Assembly: GCA_020431745.1 (NCBI GenBank)
Contig: JAGQHR010000118.1
Location: forward strand, 1-7,963
Source of the DNA: Candidatus Eiseniibacteriota bacterium
Lineage (GTDB): Bacteria > Eisenbacteria > RBG-16-71-46 > CAIMUX01
Reading direction: 5' to 3'
Length of the DNA stretch: 7,963 nucleotides
Below the pieces are notes generated by a model, which worked only from the letters and a program-made list of their open reading frames with translations, was not told the origin of the DNA and searched no databases. A program made the translations under genes and the position numbers. How positions within the stretch are numbered: the stretch's first letter is position 1; every line of letters begins with the position of its first letter. Below, piece after piece: positions 1 through 5,619 of this stretch.

Positions 1-1053
1 GGACAGATCCGGATCGGCGGTGCTCCGCTCCACCTTCCCTTCTCCCACGCGATAGCGGCCTTCGTTCCACGGACAGAACGGGTCATGAATCGCCAGCACC
101 ACCGGACATGCGGCGGTGATCGACCGCGCGGCCAGTGCCTTCTCGACGTCCACGACCCGCATCCAGAGGCCATCGATGAGGGTCGGACGGGCATGCCGTG
201 GGCGGACCATCTGAAAGAAGAGCGGATGGTCCAGCGGAAGGAGCGACGCCTTCAGGTTCGCCACCCAGTCGATCGAGGCCAGGAACCGCCAGATCTCCCG
301 CGTCGCTTCCGGAGTCGCCCCCAAAGCCTCGATCACGTTCACGTAGCCATGGGAGATCCCGGCTCGCAAAGACTGGTGCATCCGGTAGAGGGCATACGCC
401 TCCGGCCGGCCGTCCAGACTCAGCACCACCCGATTGAGCACTCCACCACCCCCGCGGCGGTGCTCGAGATCGATCAGCGTCCGCAGCTTCCACCAGCTCT
501 CCGGGCGCGAAAACATGCCCGGATACTGAGGCCGAATCCGCTCGTGCAGCTGGGAGATCGGCTCGTAGGCCTCCTCCTCCGTCAGATACCGGATCTCGCC
601 CCTTAGGGGCAGATCGTCCAGCACTCCGTCGCTCTTGGGCAGCTCGATCGACGCCGCGAGCGACGCCATGCCATAGCCGAAGCGACCGTAGATCGTCTCT
701 TCGGAGGCCCAGAGATACGCCAGCGGCTCCCCCGCCTCGTGGATCCGGTCGAGCTGCTCCCGCATGAGGGACCGCAGCACGCCGCGTCGGCGATGCGTCG
801 GCAGCACTCCGACGATCGTCACCGCGGCAGCCTCCGCTTCGCCTCCGGGAACGGTCAACCGATGCGAATGGGACCCGGCGCCGCCGACCACGAGATCCCC
901 GTCCCAGGCCCGTAGCGAGCGACGGTAGTCGAAGATCTGCGTCATGTTCGCGAGATCGGACTCGCGGATCGTGCCGCCGAAGTAGTGGGAGATCGGCCGG
1001 TAGGTGTGCGCGAAGTCTTCGGGGGCCTGGCAGAAGTCGACCCGAATCGTCAT
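1..1053 (-). CDS. Eis-like GNAT N-acetyltransferase (C-terminus cut by window edge)
   Basis: Probably transfers an acetyl group from acetyl-CoA to amine substrates in the cytoplasm. Mycobacterial Eis acetylates aminoglycosides and other amines; the substrate here is unknown. The 351 visible residues show the two GNAT halves of the Eis fold. The acetyl-CoA loop is VGVLPTHRRRGVLRSLM (residues 81-97). IYGRFGYG (121-128) carries Tyr122, which corresponds to the general-acid Tyr126 of M. tuberculosis Eis. Residues from about 293 (DGLWMRVVDVEKALAAR) look like the start of the SCP2-like C-terminal domain. Mycobacterial Eis is about 400 residues, so roughly 50 residues, including the catalytic C-terminal carboxylate, lie outside the window. 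The start is ATG at 1053, preceded by GGAGGT with a short spacer. It begins 17 bp after the cytochrome stop, which suggests one transcript. I am sure of the family and unsure of the substrate. Confidence 0.88.
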   Translation of the reverse strand, partial: MTIRVDFCQAPEDFAHTYRPISHYFGGTIRESDLANMTQIFDYRRSLRAWDGDLVVGGAGSHSHRLTVPGGEAEAAAVTIVGVLPTHRRRGVLRSLMREQLDRIHEAGEPLAYLWASEETIYGRFGYGMASLAASIELPKSDGVLDDLPLRGEIRYLTEEEAYEPISQLHERIRPQYPGMFSRPESWWKLRTLIDLEHRRGGGGVLNRVVLSLDGRPEAYALYRMHQSLRAGISHGYVNVIEALGATPEATREIWRFLASIDWVANLKASLLPLDHPLFFQMVRPRHARPTLIDGLWMRVVDVEKALAARSITAACPVVLAIHDPFCPWNEGRYRVGEGKVERSTADPDLS

Positions 1054-1070
1054 CGTCACCTCCAACCCGG

Positions 1071-3908
1071 CTATTTGTATCCGAAGAGTACCGAGTAGAT
1101 GATGAGCCCGATCAGGACCACCCCGACCGTCAGGAAGATGTATCCGAAGGTCCGGATCGTCAAGTCCTTCCGCTTCGAAACGGTGCGTGAGACCACGCGC
1201 TTCTTCAGCTCACCCGACGCCTTGAGCCGCTCGTACTCATCCGGACGATCGTGCTTGTACTCCTCCAATGGGGTCAGGCCGGTGAACACGACGGTGTCCA
1301 TCGGGAACGCCTCCGGGCGGAGATGGGTGTTGAAGAAGTGCACCGTGAAGATGAACCCCACCGCCAGCAGTGCTTCGTCGCTGTGCACGATGGTTGCGAC
1401 ATTGAGCAGCCAGCCGGGCACGAACCGAGTGAAGAACTCCGGGAACCACAGCATGAGCCCGGAGAGCCCGATCACCGCGACGCCCCAGAAGACGGCCAGG
1501 TAGTCGAACTTCTCCCAGTAGGTGAATCGTCCGTAGCTCGGGCGCGGACCGGCTCCCACGAACCACTTGAGCGTTCCCCAGAAGTCCTTGATGTCCTTGG
1601 CATTGAACATCATCGAACCCTTGCCGAGGAGCAGCTTGACCCAACCGATGTGCTGCCGGCGCTTCATGAGCACGAGCGAGGTGATGTGGAACGCGAAATA
1701 GCTGAACGTGATCACGGCTGCCGCGCGGTGGATGTTCCCCGCCTGACGCACGCCGCCGAGCGCGTTGGCGATCCAGCCCGCCCAGGGCGTCGACGAGAAC
1801 TTCAGGGTCATCCCGGTGGTGGCCAGCGAGAGGAAGCTGACGATCACCAGCAGATGGGTGAACCGCTGCCCGCGGGTGAACCGCTGGATATAGTAGCGTG
1901 GCACCGTCTCGCTGCGCTTCTTCGCGATCATCCGCTCCCGCATCGCCCGGAACGAGCGCGGCATCCACATGAGGGTATGCACGCCGAAGAAGGTGAAGAC
2001 GCCCAGGAGCAGGAAGGTCATCGCCCAGTAGGTGTAGTAGAGCGCCGGATACTTCTTGGGATCATGATGGGTCGCGTGCGTCAGATACCCGGTGAACCGC
2101 AGGTTCGCATCCTCGTGACACTTCTTGCAGGTATCGACGATGTGCCGGAATCCGACGGTGGAGGCGGGGTCGTCGACGGCGCGGATGTCGTGGGCACCGT
2201 GGCAGTCCGAGCACTTGGCCGCCTTGGTGTACCCGAGGACGTATGCCTTGCCGTGCATGGTCTCGAGGTACGTCTCCGCGAGCTCCTCATGGCAGGACCC
2301 GCACTGATTGGTCACCTCGTTGAGGAAGGCATCCCCTTCCACCTGCTTGATGGTGTGTGACGAGTGACAGGTGGCGCAGGTCGGCATCTCTCCCAAGGCG
2401 GTCCCATGGTGCAGCATTCCCGCGGCTGACGCCCCGGTCGAATCGGCCGTGAGATGGATCGGCCCGCCGCCGTTCTGCTGCCCCACGAAGTGGGCACTCT
2501 TGCCGTCCCACGTGTAGTGGATGCTCTTGACGTACTGCTTGAAGATCCCTTCGTGGCACGTTCCGCAGGTCGCCGGAAGGTTGTTCGGGTTGACCATCGA
2601 CTTCTCGTCGGCCCGCTCCAGAATCATGTGCGATCCGTGACAGTCGATGCAGACCGCAGTCGGCAGCAGCCCCTTCTCGGTCAGGCCGCGCCCGTGCACG
2701 CTGCTCGAGTAGTCGGCCGCAGCGCCGATGTTCGGGAGATCGCGCACCTCCCCCGCCTTGCCGCCCGGCTGGTGGCACTCCCCACAAAGCGTGGGGATGG
2801 CCGCCCGGTAGGTCGGGGACTGATCGTCATAGTGAGCGAGGACATGGTGGTCCCCGTGACAGGTCGTGCAGTACGGCGCCTGCTCCGTGCCCGCGAGGTA
2901 GTCCTGACCGTGTCCGCTCGCGAAGTACTCGTCAGAAATCTTGGCGTGGCACGCCGAGCAGTCGACCTTGCCCGACGGCTCGCACGGACGGTGCAGGGCC
3001 GGATTGACGTCGCTGTGGCACTTCACGCACGGGATGTTGGTGTGGATCGACGTGTCGAGATCCTGCCGCGACACCGGCGCCAGGGTCAGCGTGTCCCCTT
3101 CCACGACCTGCACGAGATCCGGGCGCTCGTGGCACTTCAGGCAATCCCGGTCGGAGATGTTGAGGGAGACCGCCTCCTTGCGGACTTTGTGCGGAAGGTG
3201 GCAGTCCGTACAGGCCGGAATGGCCCCCGGCCGCTTTTCCCAGAGCTCGCCCCGAATCACCTTCGAGTGGACGTCCTCGATGCGGCTGTGACACTGCATA
3301 CAGGTCTGCGCGATGTTGCGCGGGGAAATCGAAGCGTTCGGATCCGTGTGCGGCAGGACGCGGTGGCTGGTGTGGCAGTTGTTGCAGGTCGCCGTGACCA
3401 TCAGCCCCTTCTTGAAGAGGCCCTCGCCGTGGATGCTCTGGCTGTAGTTGTCGACGATGTTGTGCTGGCCGATGTCATAGGTCCGCGACACCGGCGATCC
3501 CTCCCGGTGACATTCGCCACAGAGGTAGGGCACGTTCATCTTGAAGGTCTTCGAGGCCGGATCGTCGGGGGACAGAATGTCGTGATTGCCGTGGCAGTCC
3601 CAGCAGTGCGGCGCGTAGCGCTCTCCGCGCTTGGAGGCCTGACCGTGGATGCTGGAGTCGTAGTCGACTTGCGCGTCGTCGTGGCAGTTCCCGCAGTAGA
3701 CCGGGCTCAGTTCCTCCTCGTGGGGAAGCTCCTCGACATCGGCGTCCTCGTGACAGTCGACGCACTCGAGGTCTGCGTGCACCGACTTCGCGAAACGATC
3801 GGACGGGAAGTCATGGCAGTCGAGGCACTCATCGTTGGTTACCGCCCAGGAGGGGACCGCCCAAAGGAGGAGGACGGAAGCAAACCACCAGGAATCTAAA
3901 CGCCGCAT
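1071..3908 (-). CDS. Giant 19 c-heme cytochrome fused to a cytochrome b membrane domain (CbcL-like layout)
   Basis: Predicted inner-membrane quinol dehydrogenase passing electrons into a periplasmic heme wire; 945 residues. A signal peptide (about 1-22, ending PSWA) is followed by 19 CxxCH sites, first cysteines at 28, 49, 72, 102, 130, 175, 203, 233, 256, 294, 317, 347, 375, 420, 448, 511, 536, 566 and 594. Six likely helices follow (about 627-647, 683-702, 728-748, 802-822, 842-860, 920-942). Candidate b-heme ligands are His685, His727, His741, His842 and His857. The connecting loops 650-681, 749-800 and 861-919 are rich in Lys/Arg and so cytoplasmic, leaving the heme domain outside. Geobacter CbcL is the closest known layout but has only nine c hemes. 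The start is ATG 3908 with GGAGGG about 9 nt upstream. The reading frame stays open to 4298, but that extension puts residues in front of the signal peptide and overlaps the divergent gene. Assignment to metal or extracellular respiration is inference. Confidence 0.93.
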   Translation of the reverse strand: MRRLDSWWFASVLLLWAVPSWAVTNDECLDCHDFPSDRFAKSVHADLECVDCHEDADVEELPHEEELSPVYCGNCHDDAQVDYDSSIHGQASKRGERYAPHCWDCHGNHDILSPDDPASKTFKMNVPYLCGECHREGSPVSRTYDIGQHNIVDNYSQSIHGEGLFKKGLMVTATCNNCHTSHRVLPHTDPNASISPRNIAQTCMQCHSRIEDVHSKVIRGELWEKRPGAIPACTDCHLPHKVRKEAVSLNISDRDCLKCHERPDLVQVVEGDTLTLAPVSRQDLDTSIHTNIPCVKCHSDVNPALHRPCEPSGKVDCSACHAKISDEYFASGHGQDYLAGTEQAPYCTTCHGDHHVLAHYDDQSPTYRAAIPTLCGECHQPGGKAGEVRDLPNIGAAADYSSSVHGRGLTEKGLLPTAVCIDCHGSHMILERADEKSMVNPNNLPATCGTCHEGIFKQYVKSIHYTWDGKSAHFVGQQNGGGPIHLTADSTGASAAGMLHHGTALGEMPTCATCHSSHTIKQVEGDAFLNEVTNQCGSCHEELAETYLETMHGKAYVLGYTKAAKCSDCHGAHDIRAVDDPASTVGFRHIVDTCKKCHEDANLRFTGYLTHATHHDPKKYPALYYTYWAMTFLLLGVFTFFGVHTLMWMPRSFRAMRERMIAKKRSETVPRYYIQRFTRGQRFTHLLVIVSFLSLATTGMTLKFSSTPWAGWIANALGGVRQAGNIHRAAAVITFSYFAFHITSLVLMKRRQHIGWVKLLLGKGSMMFNAKDIKDFWGTLKWFVGAGPRPSYGRFTYWEKFDYLAVFWGVAVIGLSGLMLWFPEFFTRFVPGWLLNVATIVHSDEALLAVGFIFTVHFFNTHLRPEAFPMDTVVFTGLTPLEEYKHDRPDEYERLKASGELKKRVVSRTVSKRKDLTIRTFGYIFLTVGVVLIGLIIYSVLFGYK

Positions 3909-3918
3909 CGGCAACTGC

Positions 3919-3940
3919 CCTCCTCTGATGATAAGAGGGG
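3919..3940 (-). promoter_or_regulatory. Ribosome binding site of the cytochrome gene inside a small hairpin
   Basis: On the minus strand the leader contains AGAGGAGGG about 9-10 nt before ATG 3908, which supports that start. The first part of this Shine-Dalgarno sequence (AGAGG, plus-strand 3922-3926) can pair with CCTCT (3934-3938) across a 7-nt loop, so it could be partly masked. The stem is only 5 bp, so a regulatory role is speculative. Confidence 0.4.
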
Positions 3941-3954
3941 CTAATCCATCTCGT

Positions 3955-3987
3955 GTTCGATCATTTGAACCACTCCATTGTTCGAAT
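3955..3987. promoter_or_regulatory. Candidate operator: three alternating GTTCGA/TTGAAC half-sites
   Basis: Three half-sites alternate: GTTCGA (3955-3960), ATTTGAAC (3963-3970) and GTTCGAAT (3980-3987). The second and third form an inverted repeat with 8-bp arms, one mismatch and a 9-bp spacer. The first and second form GTTC-N8-GAAC. The array lies about 47-79 bp upstream of the cytochrome start codon in an AT-richer stretch, a usual place for a repressor or activator site. No clear -35/-10 pair for the cytochrome was found, and the regulator is unknown. Confidence 0.4.
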
Positions 3988-4112
3988 CGCGGCAAACGAA
4001 GCCAAGTTAGGGATTTCCCCCGACGAATAGAGGCTCGGAACGATAGGAATGCGGCAATCCCGCTCTCGATTTCAGGAAGTACGTGGTCGGATGGACGGAC
4101 GGCGATTTCACG

Positions 4113-4140
4113 TTGGCAATCCGAACCGCCCTGGTACACT
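4113..4140 (+). promoter_or_regulatory. Sigma70-like promoter for the SLOG-like gene
   Basis: TTGGCA (4113-4118, five of six match TTGACA) is followed after 16 bp by TACACT (4135-4140, four of six match TATAAT). The -10 box is preceded by TGG, an extended -10 element. Transcription would start near 4147-4150. This is the best-matching core promoter I found in the window, and its position argues against the upstream in-frame extension of the gene (back to 3835). Confidence 0.6.
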
Positions 4141-4149
4141 TTTCGCTTT

Positions 4150-4749
4150 GTGTCCGAAAACGGGAACGACGGTCCGCGCGGGCGGACGGAGGGTAGCATC
4201 ATCGATCCGAAAGAATGCATTCTGTTCAGCGGTGCCGCTGCCGGAGCCGAGGCCGAGTTCGGCGCGGCCGCCGAAAGGCACGACATCGAGGAGGTCAACT
4301 TCAGCTTCGAGGGTCACAAGGACAACCGCCGACGCGGGATCCGGACCCTCAACCACGAGGAGCTCCTCCACGGCGACGTCAGCCTCGAGTACGTTGGCCG
4401 CATGATGCATCGCCAGTATCGGAACACGCCCCTCTTCAAGAAGGTGCTGCAGACGATCTGGCATCAGGTCAACGCGGGCCAGGAGATCTACGTGGTCGGG
4501 AAGATCCTCGACGATCAGACGGTCCGGGGCGGCACCGGATGGGGAGCGGAGTTCGCCAAGTTGTGCAATAAGCCGCTCTTCGTGGTCGACCAGGACCAGG
4601 ATTCGTGGTTCCGGTGGACCGGCAAGGAGTGGAGCAAGGAAGCCGAACCGGTGATCCGCCACGTGCACTTCACCGGAACGGGCACCCGCCATCTGGAGCC
4701 GAACGGCAAGTCCGCGATCGAGGCGCTGTTCGACCGGTCTTTCTCGTAG
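4150..4749 (+). CDS. Conserved hypothetical protein with SLOG-like nucleotide-binding motifs
   Basis: Soluble protein with no assigned function (199 residues from GTG 4150). Two glycine motifs stand out: FSGAAAGAEAEFGAAAE (26-42) and VRGGTGWGAEFAKLC (125-139), the latter followed by KPLFVVDQ (141-148). The order strand, GxAxGAE helix, then GGTGWG helix and a strand resembles the Rossmann-like SLOG superfamily (DprA, LOG, YpsA/YspA types), whose members bind nucleotides or nucleotide-derived ligands. I infer that relation and do not assign an enzyme activity. It shows no signal peptide or membrane helix. The start is uncertain: GTG 4150 falls at the predicted transcription start (leaderless), whereas GGAGGG (4188-4193) sits correctly for an ATC codon at 4198 or 4201. 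No in-frame ATG lies between the promoter and the first motif. The gene is divergent from the cytochrome and convergent with Pal. Confidence 0.8.
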   Translation: MSENGNDGPRGRTEGSIIDPKECILFSGAAAGAEAEFGAAAERHDIEEVNFSFEGHKDNRRRGIRTLNHEELLHGDVSLEYVGRMMHRQYRNTPLFKKVLQTIWHQVNAGQEIYVVGKILDDQTVRGGTGWGAEFAKLCNKPLFVVDQDQDSWFRWTGKEWSKEAEPVIRHVHFTGTGTRHLEPNGKSAIEALFDRSFS

Positions 4750-4763
4750 ACGCGTTTCTCACC

Positions 4764-4818
4764 AAAAAGAGTACGTCCGCGATGCGGAATCGGCCAGGCC
4801 GGCTCCGATCGCGGACGT
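4764..4818 (-). terminator. Hairpin terminator between convergent genes
   Basis: Perfect 11-bp arms ACGTCCGCGAT (4773-4783) and ATCGCGGACGT (4808-4818) enclose a further imperfect stem (CGGA/TCCG and CGGC/GCCG) that leaves a very small loop. Read on the minus strand, after the Pal stop codon, the hairpin is followed by ACTCTTTTT, a good intrinsic-terminator tail. On the plus strand only a weak T-rich stretch follows, so it may also stop the SLOG-like transcript, but less well. Confidence 0.8.
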
Positions 4819-4839
4819 CTTCCCGCAGTTCTTTCGAAA

Positions 4840-5337
4840 TCAGCTCTTCACGAAATGCACGCGCCGGTTCTGGGACCAGGCCTGCTCATCGTGCCCCTTC
4901 GCGAACGGCCGCTCCTCACCGTACGAGACGACCGACAGACGAGCGCCATCCACGCCCGCCCCGACGAGGTACCGTTCGACGGCCCGGGCCCGCTGCTCAC
5001 CCAACGCCAGGTTGTACTCGACCGTCCCCAGCTCGTCACAGTGGCCTTCCAGGACGACCCCGAAACTCTTCTCGCTGCTCAGGACCTGGCCGTTCGACTG
5101 CAACGTCTGGAGCGCATCGCCACGCAGCCGCGCCTGGTCGAAGTCGAAAAAGACATCCGACAGATCCCGGGGCGTGGCGGTGGGCGTCGTGCTCCCACCT
5201 GTGTGGGTCGTCTCGACCGGGGAGCCCGACCCGAGATCGGACATTCCCGTGCTCCGCGCGGTTTGCTTCGAGCAGCCGGCCCCTCCCACCACCAGCGCGG
5301 TGACGAGGAGGGTCATGGAACGCATCTTCGAACGCAT
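4840..5337 (-). CDS. pal: Pal-like OmpA-domain lipoprotein
   Basis: Outer-membrane lipoprotein that grips peptidoglycan, normally as the outer-membrane end of the Tol-Pal system; 165 residues. The N-terminus MRSKMRSMTLLVTALVVGGAG ends at Cys22, the likely lipidation site, though Gly at -3 makes the lipobox atypical. A Ser/Thr/Gly/Pro-rich linker (23-58) leads to the OmpA C-like domain. It shows VFFDFDQARLRGDA (62-75), LEGHCDELGTVEYNLALGEQRA (split motif, 97-118), SYGEERP (138-144) and QNRRVHF (156-162), all Pal-like. The start is ATG 5337 behind GGAGG with a 5-nt spacer; ATG 5355 is less likely because it overlaps that site. No tolB, tolA or ybgF lies next to it. A generic OmpA/Pal-domain lipoprotein is the alternative name. 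Confidence 0.9.
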   Translation of the reverse strand: MRSKMRSMTLLVTALVVGGAGCSKQTARSTGMSDLGSGSPVETTHTGGSTTPTATPRDLSDVFFDFDQARLRGDALQTLQSNGQVLSSEKSFGVVLEGHCDELGTVEYNLALGEQRARAVERYLVGAGVDGARLSVVSYGEERPFAKGHDEQAWSQNRRVHFVKS

Positions 5338-5619
5338 CGTATCCTCCATCCCCAAAACGGGTCGGAGCGGCCCACGGAAGGATCATGCCAAGAGCACGCA
5401 CGAGAGGGGGATTTCGCCGAAACCCGCTGAAAATCGCCGAACCGCGCACTTCGGCCCGGCCACCCGCAGATGGGACAGGATCACGACTCGTGGCGACACG
5501 CCCCAGGTGGGGCGGAACAGGACGCCGGCAGAATCTTCCTCCCCGCGACCGATCCCGGGATCACCCCGATACCCCTACAGCAGAACCCCGGCGATTCCGA
5601 TCTTCCCAATGGGGGACCA
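5338..5619. other. Divergent intergenic region between the Pal and receiver/HisKA genes
   Basis: 282 bp without a convincing gene. It must hold promoters for both divergent genes, but I see no clear -35/-10 pair on either strand. A direct repeat TCGCCGAAACC (5414-5424) / TCGCCGAACC (5434-5443) starts 20 bp apart, about two helical turns, and could bind a dimeric regulator. The frame of the downstream gene is open from ATG 5470, but residues 1-50 of that extension have no recognisable domain. Confidence 0.5.

Noticed and set aside
2454..3899. Long plus-strand reading frame of 481 codons antisense to the cytochrome
   Set aside because: It is a high-GC shadow: its sequence is a repetitive mirror of the CxxCH-rich codons and contains no domain.
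3979..3991. GTTCGAATC, resembling a tRNA T-arm
   Set aside because: No matching T stem, anticodon arm or acceptor stem flanks it on either strand.
3835..4149. In-frame upstream extension of the SLOG-like gene
   Set aside because: It overlaps the start of the cytochrome gene, looks unlike a conserved domain, and begins upstream of the recognised promoter.
3909..4298. In-frame 130-residue N-terminal extension of the cytochrome
   Set aside because: It would place residues before a clear signal peptide, overlaps the divergent gene and its promoter, and lacks a good ribosome binding site. ATG 3908 has one.
5376..5391. Sigma54-like TTGGCATG upstream of Pal on the minus strand
   Set aside because: The -12 element reads TTCC and not TTGC, so one invariant base is lost.
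5470..5619. Extension of the receiver/HisKA protein to ATG 5470
   Set aside because: The 50 extra residues have no domain character and the receiver begins right after GTG 5620. It is kept only as an alternative.
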